A stretch of DNA of 64,000 bases, from assembly GCF_039778605.1 (NCBI RefSeq), contig NZ_CP156060.1, forward strand, positions 1 to 64,000, given 5' to 3'. The stretch's first letter is position 1; each line of letters starts with the position of its first letter. The notes under the pieces were generated by a model. The model saw only the letters and a program-made list of their open reading frames with translations. It searched no databases and was not told the DNA's origin. Below, piece after piece: positions 43,831 to 53,021 of this stretch. A program made the translations under genes and the position numbers. This DNA is from Flavobacterium sp. WV_118_3 (GTDB lineage Bacteria > Bacteroidota > Bacteroidia > Flavobacteriales > Flavobacteriaceae).

Positions 43831-44285
43831 GTACCAAAATAGTAAACGTATTAGGATATGTTGAAAACAACGAACAATTTGTTGTTAAAACAGAGAATTT
43901 CAAAGTAAGAATAAGTAATAATGTGGTTCTGGGCGATCAGAACGGTCCCAGCCCGATAGCGTTTTTACTCGCAGGTCTGGCCGGAAGTATCAACGCCGTA
44001 GGGCACATCGTTGCCAGAGAGCTTAAACTGGAGCTGAAAGCACTTCAGATCGAAATTTCCGGAGAACTGGAAACCAGTAAAATCGCAGGTTTGGAGACCA
44101 ACAACAGACCCGGTTTAAAACGCATTGAAGTGGTTGTGAAACCAACTACCGATGCCTCGCTGGTTGTCCTAAAACAATGGATCGATACCGTAAAAGAAAG
44201 ATGCCCGCTTCGCGATAATCTGCTCAATACGTCTTCGGTATTACTTACACTGGTAAAAGAATATACCACATCGGAAGTGATCTAA
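43827..44285 (+). CDS. OsmC family protein lacking the first cysteine
   Basis: This 152-residue OsmC-fold protein overlaps the end of metY by 4 bp. It has NGPSPIAFLLAGLAGSINAVG (40-60, read in parts) where typical OsmC proteins have a Cys in the G-x-C helix; here the residue is Ser54. The second cysteine is kept in ERCPLRDNLL (Cys126). OsmC proteins usually use both cysteines as a thiol peroxidase. In a methionine operon a role in handling sulfide, persulfide or a carrier-bound sulfur is conceivable, but that is inference. Confidence 0.82.
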   Translation: MSTKIVNVLGYVENNEQFVVKTENFKVRISNNVVLGDQNGPSPIAFLLAGLAGSINAVGHIVARELKLELKALQIEISGELETSKIAGLETNNRPGLKRIEVVVKPTTDASLVVLKQWIDTVKERCPLRDNLLNTSSVLLTLVKEYTTSEVI

Positions 44286-44334
44286 AGGATCGTTCCGAAC
44301 CCAAAAATAAAATTAAGTTGTTTTGTTTGTTTTT

Positions 44335-44370
44335 ACTGCCTCTGACACGTCTGCAATCGTTAGAGGCAGT
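44335..44370 (+). repeat. Hairpin between osmC and metX
   Basis: Arms ACTGCCTCT and AGAGGCAGT form a perfect 9-bp stem around an 18-nt loop, in the 104-bp gap inside the met operon. No U-tract follows, so it is probably a processing or stability element and not a terminator. Confidence 0.55.
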
Positions 44371-44389
44371 TTCAAAAAAAGAAAAAGGA

Positions 44390-45382
44390 ATGAGTAATAT
44401 ACATAAAATAGATCTGTTTGATTTTAGACTGGAGAATGCCGTGGTGAAAAGATGGATTCCATTGTATTATCAGTATTTCGGACAACCCGTCGGAACGGCT
44501 CCGGTGGTATTGGTAAACCATGCGTTAACCGGAAATTCACAGGTAACCGGTGAAAACGGATGGTGGAAAAGTCTGATCGGTCCCGGGGCGGTTATCGATA
44601 CCGATTATTATACCGTAATCGCTTTTAATATACCGGGCAATGGCTATGACGGAAATCCGGATAACCTGATTCTTACTTATACAGACTTTACAACTAAAGA
44701 TATTGCCCGAATTTTTTGGGAAGGATTGGAATACCTCGGAATTCAAAAATTGTTCGCGGTAATCGGCGGTAGCCTTGGCGGTGGAATTGCCTGGGAAATG
44801 GCATTTTTAAGACCTTTGCAGATTATAAACCTGATACCCATTGCAGCCGACTGGAAAGCGACCGACTGGCTGATTGCTAATGTGTTGGTTCAGGATAAAA
44901 TTCTGAACAATTCCGAAAATCCAATTCATGATGCCCGATTGCATGCCATGTTATTGTATCGTACACCTTTGTCGCTAAACAAAAAATTTAACCGGGAACA
45001 GAATGATCCCAATAAAGAATATAAGGTAGAAGGCTGGTTATTACATCATGGTGAAAAGCTTAAAAACAGGTTTCAGCTGGCATCCTATAAACTGATGAAT
45101 CATTTACTCAAAACAATAGGTGAAGCAAGCCATTGTGGTAGTTTTTTGCAATTCGGAAAAGAAACGACAGCGCATATTCACCTGGTAGCCGTAGATAGCG
45201 ATTATTTTTTTACTGCCGATCAAAACCGGGAAACCTACGAAATTCTGAAAAGAGTTACTACAAACGTTTGCTATCACGAAATACAATCCATTCACGGGCA
45301 CGATGCCTTTCTGATTGAATTCGAACAGTTAAATACCATACTGGGAAACATATTTATAACTACAAAACAAAAAATACAATGA
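44390..45382 (+). CDS. metX: Homoserine O-acetyltransferase
   Basis: I start at ATG 44390, which has an AAAGGA just upstream; an in-frame TTG 24 codons earlier would run through the hairpin. The 330-residue alpha/beta-hydrolase has VNHALTGNSQV, GWWKSLIGPG, the nucleophile elbow in VIGGSLGGGIAWE (Ser128), DSDYFFT and a C-terminal SIHGHDAFLIE supplying the His. MetX acetylates homoserine to give the substrate of MetY. It overlaps the next gene by 4 bp (ATGA). Confidence 0.92.
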   Translation: MSNIHKIDLFDFRLENAVVKRWIPLYYQYFGQPVGTAPVVLVNHALTGNSQVTGENGWWKSLIGPGAVIDTDYYTVIAFNIPGNGYDGNPDNLILTYTDFTTKDIARIFWEGLEYLGIQKLFAVIGGSLGGGIAWEMAFLRPLQIINLIPIAADWKATDWLIANVLVQDKILNNSENPIHDARLHAMLLYRTPLSLNKKFNREQNDPNKEYKVEGWLLHHGEKLKNRFQLASYKLMNHLLKTIGEASHCGSFLQFGKETTAHIHLVAVDSDYFFTADQNRETYEILKRVTTNVCYHEIQSIHGHDAFLIEFEQLNTILGNIFITTKQKIQ

Positions 45383-47790
45383 AAATATTAAAGTTTGGAG
45401 GAAAATCCCTGGCCTATAACGGCGGATTCGATAAGGTACTCCGTATTATTCAGGACAAAGTTGAAAATCAGGAGAAGATTGCAGTAGTGGTTTCGGCTAT
45501 CGGAAATGCCACAAATGAACTGGAACAAATACTGGAAGCCGCTTCAAAAAACAAATCCTATATTGAACAATTGGAAACCTTTAAAAAGGAGCAACAGGGA
45601 AATTCGGCAGTCGATCTTTCCAGTGAGTTTTCCCTACTCGATAAATTGTTCGAAGGTGTAGCACTTTTAGGAGATTACAGCCCTAAAATTAAAGATAACG
45701 TACTGGCTCAGGGCGAAGTTATTGCCGCAAAGGTCGTTACAGAAGCATTACAACAAAAAGGACTCAACGCTAATTTTTCCGATACGCGATTACTGATCAA
45801 GACCGATACCAAATTCGGAAATGCACAACCGCTGGAACAAACTTCACGAAAGAACATCCTCAATCACTTCAAACAACATAACGGCACCACCATCAATGTC
45901 ATCACCGGGTTTATCGGATCAAATGTCAATGACGAAACCACTACACTGGGCCGTAACGGAAGTAATTATACCGCCTCTTTAATTGCAAATTATCTCGAAG
46001 CTGAAGAACTACAAAATTATACCCATGTGGATGGCATCTATACTGCCAATCCCGATCTGGTAAAAGACGCTAAAAAAATAGAGCGGTTGTCGTTTAACGA
46101 AGCCAACGAACTGGCCAACTTCGGAGCGACAATACTACACGCGAAAACCATCGTACCGCTTATCGAAAAAAATATCCCGCTTCGGGTACTGAATACTTTT
46201 AATCATCTTAATAAAGGAACACTGATCACGGCCATATCGGATAACGAAGGAATTAAAACACTTTCGGTACTGGATAATGTTGCATTGATCAACCTGGAAG
46301 GGAGAGGTCTTTTGGGTAAAACCGGAATCGATGCCCGTATTTTCCGCGTGATGGCCGATAATGAGATCAGTGTGAGTATTATTTCACAGGGATCATCCGA
46401 AAGGGGAATCGGAATTATAGTGGCTGCCGATAAAGTGACCAAAGCAATCGTAGGACTCGAACGTGAGTTTGAAAATGATTTTTATAATAAGGATGTAAGT
46501 AAAATCACGGCCAACGATAATGTAGCAGTGATTTCTATTATTGGTCAGGATTTGAGTACGTTTCACAAACCCTATACGGCTTTAATCCGAAATAAAATTG
46601 TACCGGTATTGTTTAATAATACCGTAACCGGTAAAAATGTGAGTTTGGTTGTCCAAAAGGCGCAAACCCATAAGGCGCTGAATGTGATTCACGGAGAAAT
46701 ATTCGGGGTGGCCAAAAAAATCAATATTGCAGTGTTCGGACATGGATTGGTTGGCGGAACACTGATTGATCAGGTTTTGGCTTCCGCAGCGAATATTGAA
46801 AAAGTAAAAGGAATCAAACTCAACATTTTTGCCATTGGAAATTCCAGAAAAGCACTGTTGAATAAAGACGGAATTACAACCAACTGGCGGGAAGAAATTC
46901 AGCAAAGTGGGAGATTATACAGTGTAGATGACGTGATCGATTATGCGGAAGAAAATCATCTGGAAAACCTGATTGCGATTGATAATACGGCCAGTGCCGA
47001 TTTTATCGAAAATTATATTCCGCTGGCTGAAAAAAGTTTCGATCTGATTTCGTCGAATAAAATAGCCAATACCGTTGGGTATGCGTTCTATCAAAAACTC
47101 CGTAAAACACTGGCCGATAATCAGAAAAATTATTTATACGAAACCAATGTAGGCGCGGGCTTACCACTTATCGACACCATTAAATTACTACATCTTTCCG
47201 GGGAGAATATCACCAAGATAAAAGGCGTTTTTTCCGGTACGTTAAGTTATTTGTTTAATCATTTCTCGGTCGAAAACAGACCTTTTAGTGTGGTGTTGCA
47301 GGAAGCGGTCGACAAAGGTTTTACCGAACCCGATCCACGTGAAGATCTTAGTGGAAACGATGTGGCGCGTAAATTACTGATTCTGGCTCGGGAACTTGAT
47401 CTGCAAAATGAATTTGAAGAAATTAAAATAGAAAACCTGATCCCTGAAAAATTGCAACAAGGTAGTGCTTCGGAGTTTTTAAACCGGATTTCCGAACTCG
47501 ACACGCTTTATCAGTCGGTAAAAGAAAAACAGCAACCGGGTTATGTATTGCGCTACATCGGCGAATTGTCGGGCGACTTACAACAGGATAAAGGGAATCT
47601 CGATGTCAAACTGGTTTCCGTTCCGGGGAATTCTGCTTTGGGACAATTAAAAGGTTCCGATTCAATTTTTGAAATCTATACCGATTCTTACGGGGATCAA
47701 CCCATTATCATTCAGGGCGCCGGTGCCGGTGCTTCGGTAACCGCAAGAGGTGTCTTTGGAGATATTCTGCGATTGTCGGAAAAGAAATAA
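45379..47790 (+). CDS. thrA: Bifunctional aspartate kinase/homoserine dehydrogenase
   Basis: This 803-residue protein has an N-terminal aspartokinase domain, two ACT-like regions near 300-450, and a C-terminal homoserine dehydrogenase domain (AVFGHGLVGGTLIDQVL, ETNVGAGLPLIDTIK, FSGTLSYLF, FTEPDPREDLSGNDVARKL). It supplies homoserine for metX next door. The kinase motifs are altered: KFGGKSL where KFGGTSV is usual (Lys9), and GRNGSNYTA (191-199) where GRGGSDYTA is usual. The dehydrogenase part looks normal. Whether the kinase is active is open. A 4-bp overlap links it to metX. Confidence 0.88.
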   Translation: MKILKFGGKSLAYNGGFDKVLRIIQDKVENQEKIAVVVSAIGNATNELEQILEAASKNKSYIEQLETFKKEQQGNSAVDLSSEFSLLDKLFEGVALLGDYSPKIKDNVLAQGEVIAAKVVTEALQQKGLNANFSDTRLLIKTDTKFGNAQPLEQTSRKNILNHFKQHNGTTINVITGFIGSNVNDETTTLGRNGSNYTASLIANYLEAEELQNYTHVDGIYTANPDLVKDAKKIERLSFNEANELANFGATILHAKTIVPLIEKNIPLRVLNTFNHLNKGTLITAISDNEGIKTLSVLDNVALINLEGRGLLGKTGIDARIFRVMADNEISVSIISQGSSERGIGIIVAADKVTKAIVGLEREFENDFYNKDVSKITANDNVAVISIIGQDLSTFHKPYTALIRNKIVPVLFNNTVTGKNVSLVVQKAQTHKALNVIHGEIFGVAKKINIAVFGHGLVGGTLIDQVLASAANIEKVKGIKLNIFAIGNSRKALLNKDGITTNWREEIQQSGRLYSVDDVIDYAEENHLENLIAIDNTASADFIENYIPLAEKSFDLISSNKIANTVGYAFYQKLRKTLADNQKNYLYETNVGAGLPLIDTIKLLHLSGENITKIKGVFSGTLSYLFNHFSVENRPFSVVLQEAVDKGFTEPDPREDLSGNDVARKLLILARELDLQNEFEEIKIENLIPEKLQQGSASEFLNRISELDTLYQSVKEKQQPGYVLRYIGELSGDLQQDKGNLDVKLVSVPGNSALGQLKGSDSIFEIYTDSYGDQPIIIQGAGAGASVTARGVFGDILRLSEKK

Positions 47791-47814
47791 AACTATCTTA
47801 AAACAAACAAAACC

Positions 47815-48987
47815 ATGAACAATTCAACATTGGGATTCGAAACGCAGGCCATTCGAACCCAAACAGAACGCAGCCAATATTTGGAACATTCAGTACCCTT
47901 GTACCTGACGTCCAGTTTTATTTTTGAAGATGCCGAAGATATGCGGGCTTCTTTTGCCGAAGAAAAAAATCGGAATATTTACAGTCGGTTTTCCAATCCA
48001 AATACCAGTGAATTCGTGGAAAAAATCTGTCAAATGGAAGGCGCCGAGTCGGGTTATGCCTTTGCTACGGGAATGGCCGCAGTGTATTCGACCTTTGCTG
48101 CGCTGTTAAATGCCGGTGATCATATCGTGTCGGCCAGTAGTGTATTCGGATCGACCCATACACTTTTTACAAAGTATTTTCCAAAATGGAATATCACAAC
48201 CAGCTATTTTTCAATTACCGAACCGGAAACGATCGAAAGTTATATCCAACCCAATACCCGTATTCTGTTTGCTGAATCGCCAACCAATCCCGCCGTGGAC
48301 ATTCTCGATCTGGAATATCTGGGAAAAATTGCTAAAAAATACAACCTGATTCTGATTGTCGATAATTGTTTTGCAACACCGTATCTTCAGAATCCTATTG
48401 CCTTTGGAGCCGATTTGGTGATTCATTCGGCAACCAAATTAATCGACGGTCAAGGTCGGGTTTTGGGAGGCGTAACGGTTGGAAAGGAAGAATTGATCCG
48501 GGAGATTTATCTGTTTTCGCGAAATACCGGGCCGGCATTATCTCCGTTTAACGCCTGGGTTTTATCAAAAAGTTTGGAAACATTAGCCGTTCGGGTCGAA
48601 AAACATTGCGAAAATGCCGAGAAGATCGCGCTCTTTTTAGAGCGTCATCCCAACGTACAAACGGTAAAATATCCTTTTTTAAAATCGCATCCGCAATATA
48701 AGATTGCCAAAAAACAAATGCGATTGGGTGGAAATATAGTCGCCTTCGAAATCAAAGGTGGCATCGCAGCCGGGCGACAGTTTCTGGACAAAATCCAACT
48801 GTGTTCGTTGTCGGCAAATTTAGGCGATACCCGTACGATCGTGACACATCCGGCGTCTACCACACATAGTAAACTCACGGAACAGGAACGCCTGGCGGTT
48901 AGTATTACCGATGGATTAGTACGGATTTCGGCCGGTTTGGAAAGTGTAAACGACATCATTGCCGATCTCGAACAAGCACTCGCGTAG
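47815..48987 (+). CDS. metZ: O-succinylhomoserine sulfhydrylase-type transsulfuration enzyme
   Basis: This 390-residue PLP enzyme has YSRFSNPNTSEFVEKICQMEGA (56-77, read in parts), the lysine in VIHSATKLIDGQGRVLGG (Lys208) and SLSANLGDTRTIVTHPASTTH. The IDGQGRVLGG sequence is the mark of MetZ. MetZ normally uses sulfide with O-succinylhomoserine; together with MetX-derived acetylhomoserine its real substrate here may differ. Cystathionine gamma-synthase is the alternative. It is the last gene of the metY operon, 24 bp after thrA. Confidence 0.85.
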   Translation: MNNSTLGFETQAIRTQTERSQYLEHSVPLYLTSSFIFEDAEDMRASFAEEKNRNIYSRFSNPNTSEFVEKICQMEGAESGYAFATGMAAVYSTFAALLNAGDHIVSASSVFGSTHTLFTKYFPKWNITTSYFSITEPETIESYIQPNTRILFAESPTNPAVDILDLEYLGKIAKKYNLILIVDNCFATPYLQNPIAFGADLVIHSATKLIDGQGRVLGGVTVGKEELIREIYLFSRNTGPALSPFNAWVLSKSLETLAVRVEKHCENAEKIALFLERHPNVQTVKYPFLKSHPQYKIAKKQMRLGGNIVAFEIKGGIAAGRQFLDKIQLCSLSANLGDTRTIVTHPASTTHSKLTEQERLAVSITDGLVRISAGLESVNDIIADLEQALA

Positions 48988-49005
48988 CAATTTAAGCATG
49001 GAAAT

Positions 49006-49036
49006 TTGGTTGGTATAAAACAATTGCGTTATTTTG
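49006..49036 (+). promoter_or_regulatory. Promoter of the metH-metF unit
   Basis: TTG at 49006-49008 and TTATTTTG at 49029-49036 (one mismatch to TAnnTTTG), 20 bp apart. Transcription would start near 49042, about 19 nt before the riboswitch. Confidence 0.55.
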
Positions 49037-49060
49037 CACTGTTCTTATACAGACTGAAAT

Positions 49061-49177
49061 GTTATCACGAAAGGCAGAGGGAATAGACCCGATGAAGCCT
49101 TAGCAACCCTTTACTCTTTAAAGAAGGTGCTACATTCTACCCGAAAACAAGGCAAATTGATTTTTAGGATAGATAAC
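49061..49177 (+). promoter_or_regulatory. SAM-I (S-box) riboswitch upstream of metH
   Basis: P1 GTTATC (49061-49066)/GATAAC (49172-49177). Between them are the conserved S-box elements in order: AGGCAGAGGGA, GATGAAGCC...AGCAACC (the kink-turn region), a P3 stem-loop, AAGGTGCTA, and a P4 stem. A further hairpin (AGAGAATAC with GTA...TTCTCT, 49180-49208) follows and may be the expression platform. SAM binding should repress metH1-metH2-metF. The 342-bp gap from 48987 to 49329 contains this, the promoter, and no gene. Confidence 0.9.
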
Positions 49178-49328
49178 AAAGAGAATACTTTTCTGGTATT
49201 CCTTCTCTCTTTACGGATGACATTTTTACACTGATTTTCAGAACGGCAAAAGCTAAGACAACACATTTATAGTGCTTTCGGCGCTGTTTTCGTATTGACT
49301 TTGGCCAAAACTAAAAAAAAAACTAAAA

Positions 49329-50321
49329 ATGTCAAAGATTAATGAAGCGCTGCAAAACAGAATCCTGATTCTCGACGGAGCCATGGGAACTATGTTACAG
49401 CGATACAACTTTTCGGAAGAAGATTTCAGGGGAGACCGATTTAAAGATTTTCCGCATCCGCTAAAAGGGAACAACGATCTCCTTTCCATTACACAACCAC
49501 AGGCGATTCGCGAAATCCACGCGCAGTATTTTGACGCGGGTGCCGATATCGTCGAAACCAATACGTTTTCGGGAACTACTATCGGTATGGCCGATTATCA
49601 TCTGGAAGATCTGGTGTACGAACTCAATTACGAATCGGCTAAAATTGCCCGTGAAGTAGCCGATACATTCACGGCGCAAAATCCAGATAAACCACGTTTT
49701 GTAGCCGGTTCTATAGGACCAACCAATCGTACGGCCAGTATGTCGCCCGATGTGAACGATCCCGGGTTCCGGGCGGTTACTTTCGACGATCTGCGGATTG
49801 CCTATAAACAACAGGTGGAAGCACTTATTGATGGCGGAAGTGATATATTACTGGTGGAAACCATTTTCGATACATTGAATGCCAAAGCCGCCTTGTTTGC
49901 CATCGATGAGGTAAAAGAAGAACGCAATCTCGATATCCCGGTAATGGTAAGTGGTACCATTACGGATGCTTCCGGTAGAACCTTGTCCGGACAAACGGTT
50001 GAGGCTTTCCTGATTTCGATTTCGCATATTCCGTTACTAAGTGTCGGATTTAATTGTGCTTTGGGAGCTGATCAGCTAAAACCGTATTTAAAACGACTGG
50101 CGCACAATACTTCTTTTAATATATCGGCGCATCCGAATGCCGGATTGCCCAACGCTTTTGGACAATACGATCAGACACCGGAAGAAATGCAGGTTTTGAT
50201 AAAAGAATATCTCGACGATAACCTGATCAATATTATTGGCGGCTGCTGTGGAACTACTCCGGAGCATATCCGCCTGATTGCCGAAGTGGCAAAAGAATAC
50301 CAACCCAGAATTTTAGAATAG
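49329..50321 (+). CDS. Methionine synthase, homocysteine S-methyltransferase domain
   Basis: This 330-residue protein is the N-terminal module of cobalamin-dependent methionine synthase as a separate polypeptide: [28 protein letters not shown], the zinc ligands in GFNCALG and [14 protein letters not shown], and AHPNAGLPN. It moves methyl from the cobalamin cofactor to homocysteine. Only 5 bp separate it from the gene for the rest of MetH, so the split enzyme is made from one message under SAM-I control. Confidence 0.92.
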   Translation: MSKINEALQNRILILDGAMGTMLQRYNFSEEDFRGDRFKDFPHPLKGNNDLLSITQPQAIREIHAQYFDAGADIVETNTFSGTTIGMADYHLEDLVYELNYESAKIAREVADTFTAQNPDKPRFVAGSIGPTNRTASMSPDVNDPGFRAVTFDDLRIAYKQQVEALIDGGSDILLVETIFDTLNAKAALFAIDEVKEERNLDIPVMVSGTITDASGRTLSGQTVEAFLISISHIPLLSVGFNCALGADQLKPYLKRLAHNTSFNISAHPNAGLPNAFGQYDQTPEEMQVLIKEYLDDNLINIIGGCCGTTPEHIRLIAEVAKEYQPRILE

Positions 50322-50326
50322 AGAAA

Positions 50327-53008
50327 ATGGCTGAAGCAGATTGTAAAAAATACTTGCGATTATCAGGATTAGAACCGTTGATTATCACTCCGGAAAGTAT
50401 TTTCGTGAATGTAGGGGAGCGCACCAATGTGACCGGGTCACGGAAATTTTTGCGCCTGATAAAAGAAGAAAAATATGAAGAAGCACTCGATATTGCCCGC
50501 GCTCAGGTAGAAGGTGGCGCGCAGATTGTCGATATTAATATGGATGAAGGGATGCTCGATGGTGTAGCTGCAATGACCCGATTCCTGAATCTTGTCGCTT
50601 CGGAACCTGATATCTCCCGTGTACCGGTAATGATTGATAGCTCCAAATGGGAAATCATCGAAGCCGGTTTAAAAGTTGTACAGGGAAAATGTGTCGTGAA
50701 TTCCATCAGTTTAAAAGAAGGTGAAGCGACATTTATCCACCATGCTAAATTGATTAAACGCTATGGTGCGGCTGTGATTGTGATGGCTTTCGATGAAGCC
50801 GGACAAGCAGACACGTATGAACGTCGGATTGAAATCTGTAAGCGTTCCTACGATATTTTGGTTGATCAGGTGGGATTTCCGGCGGAAGATATCATTTTCG
50901 ATCCGAATATTTTTCCAGTGGCTACCGGAATGGAAGAACACCGCCGGAACGCGATCGACTTTTTCCTCGCGACAAAATGGATTCGTGAAAACCTGCCATA
51001 TACTAATGTAAGCGGTGGAGTGAGTAATGTGTCTTTTTCTTTCCGGGGGAACGACCGGGTGCGCGAAGCGATGCATTCGGCTTTCCTGTATCATGCCATT
51101 CAGCACGGAATGTCGATGGGGATTGTAAATCCGGAGATGTTGGAGGTATACGATGAAATTCCAAAAGATTTGCTGGAACATGTAGAAGACGTATTGCTGG
51201 ATCGTAGAGATGACGCAACCGAGCGACTGTTGGCATTTGCCGAAAATGTAAAAGGCGATGCCAAAACGATCGAAAAACAAAATCAGGAATGGCGTAACGG
51301 AACCGTACAGGAACGACTCACACATGCATTGGTAAAAGGAATCGATGAGTTTGTAGAACTTGATGTGGAAGAAGCACGCCAATTGGCACAGAAACCGATT
51401 GAGGTGATCGAAATAAACCTGATGGCCGGAATGAATGTTGTAGGAGACTTGTTTGGAAGTGGAAAAATGTTCCTGCCACAGGTGGTCAAATCGGCCAGAG
51501 TAATGAAAAAAGCGGTGGCCTATTTGTTACCGTTTATCGAAGCGGGTAAAGACGGAGCGTCCCGCTCTGCCGGAAAGATTTTGATGGCAACGGTAAAAGG
51601 CGATGTACACGATATCGGTAAGAATATTGTTTCGGTAGTTTTAGGGTGTAATAATTTTGAAATTATCGATTTAGGGGTGATGGTTCCGCCGGAAAAAATT
51701 ATCGAAATAGCAGTTAAAGAGCAGGTAGATATTATCGGTCTGAGTGGATTGATCACACCATCGTTGGATGAAATGGTGTATCTGGCCAAAGAGATGGATA
51801 AGCTCAATATAAAAATTCCGCTGATGATCGGTGGAGCGACAACTTCCCGGGCGCATACGGCGGTAAAGATCGCTCCGGAATATTCCGAAACAGTAGTACA
51901 TGTGAATGATGCATCCCGTGCAGTTACCGTCGCAGGAAATCTGATCAATCAAAATGTAAAAAGTGATTACGCCAAAGCCATACGTTCGGAATACGACGAG
52001 TTACGGGAAGGTTTTTTAAACCGTTCGCGCGATAAAAACTTCCTGACATTAGCCGAAGCACGAGCCAACAAACTGAGGCTCGACTGGGATCAGTTTACAC
52101 CACAAAAGCCGTATAAAACCGGAGTACATACCATTACGGTTCGACTGGAAGAACTGGTCGATTATATCGACTGGACACCGTTTTTCAGAACCTGGGACTT
52201 GCATGGAAAATACCCAGATATTTTAGAAGATGAAGTGGTAGGAGAACAGGCAATAATCTTGTTTCAGGATGCACAAAAAATGTTAGAGCAACTTATAACC
52301 GAAAACTGGTTGGAAGCCAAAGGTATTTATGGGGTTTTTCCGGCTAATCAGGTAAACGACGACGATATCGAAGTGTATGATGAGAAAGGGAACGTATTGG
52401 AAACGTTTTTAACGCTACGACAACAATCGCAAAAAACAAAAGGAGCACCAAACATTGCATTGTCCGATTTTATAGCGCCAAAAGAAAGTGATAAACAGGA
52501 TTATATCGGCGCTTTTTGTGTTACTACCGGTTTCGGAGTGGATGAAAAAGCGGCTGAATTTGAAGCAGCTCACGACGATTATAACTCAATTATGATCAAG
52601 GCTTTGGGCGACCGGTTTGCAGAAGCGTTTGCCGAATTCCTGCACGAAAAAGTGCGAAAAGAAATCTGGGGATATGCTTCTGATGAGGTGCTGAGTAATG
52701 ACGAACTGATTTCCGAAAAGTACAAAGGAATCCGTCCGGCGCCCGGTTATCCGGCTTGCCCGGATCATCTGGAAAAAAATACGATCTGGTCATTATTGAA
52801 CGTAGAAACGCAAATCGGGGTGAAGTTAACAGAGAGTCTGGCCATGTGGCCGGCGTCTTCGGTATCCGGATATTATTTCGGAAACCCGGAAAGTAAGTAT
52901 TTCGGACTGGGGAAGATAAAAGAAGATCAGGTTCGCGATTATGCCAAACGTCGAAAAGTGACCTATGATTATGCTGAGAAATGGCTCAATCCCAATATAG
53001 CCGACTAA
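50327..53008 (+). CDS. metH: Methionine synthase, folate-, B12- and activation domains
   Basis: This 893-residue protein starts at the folate-binding domain ([27 protein letters not shown]), then has the four-helix cap and B12 domain with [20 protein letters not shown] (His as lower cobalt ligand) and [13 protein letters not shown], and ends with the SAM-binding reactivation domain ([17 protein letters not shown]). Together with the preceding protein it equals the usual 1,220-residue MetH. It therefore depends on its partner for the homocysteine site. Confidence 0.94.
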   Translation: MAEADCKKYLRLSGLEPLIITPESIFVNVGERTNVTGSRKFLRLIKEEKYEEALDIARAQVEGGAQIVDINMDEGMLDGVAAMTRFLNLVASEPDISRVPVMIDSSKWEIIEAGLKVVQGKCVVNSISLKEGEATFIHHAKLIKRYGAAVIVMAFDEAGQADTYERRIEICKRSYDILVDQVGFPAEDIIFDPNIFPVATGMEEHRRNAIDFFLATKWIRENLPYTNVSGGVSNVSFSFRGNDRVREAMHSAFLYHAIQHGMSMGIVNPEMLEVYDEIPKDLLEHVEDVLLDRRDDATERLLAFAENVKGDAKTIEKQNQEWRNGTVQERLTHALVKGIDEFVELDVEEARQLAQKPIEVIEINLMAGMNVVGDLFGSGKMFLPQVVKSARVMKKAVAYLLPFIEAGKDGASRSAGKILMATVKGDVHDIGKNIVSVVLGCNNFEIIDLGVMVPPEKIIEIAVKEQVDIIGLSGLITPSLDEMVYLAKEMDKLNIKIPLMIGGATTSRAHTAVKIAPEYSETVVHVNDASRAVTVAGNLINQNVKSDYAKAIRSEYDELREGFLNRSRDKNFLTLAEARANKLRLDWDQFTPQKPYKTGVHTITVRLEELVDYIDWTPFFRTWDLHGKYPDILEDEVVGEQAIILFQDAQKMLEQLITENWLEAKGIYGVFPANQVNDDDIEVYDEKGNVLETFLTLRQQSQKTKGAPNIALSDFIAPKESDKQDYIGAFCVTTGFGVDEKAAEFEAAHDDYNSIMIKALGDRFAEAFAEFLHEKVRKEIWGYASDEVLSNDELISEKYKGIRPAPGYPACPDHLEKNTIWSLLNVETQIGVKLTESLAMWPASSVSGYYFGNPESKYFGLGKIKEDQVRDYAKRRKVTYDYAEKWLNPNIAD

Positions 53009-53021
53009 CAAAACGAAAACG

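Noticed and set aside
50711..51382. 223-codon open frame opposite metH
   Set aside because: It lies wholly antisense to the conserved folate and cap domains and has low-complexity, His/Phe-rich composition typical of shadow frames.
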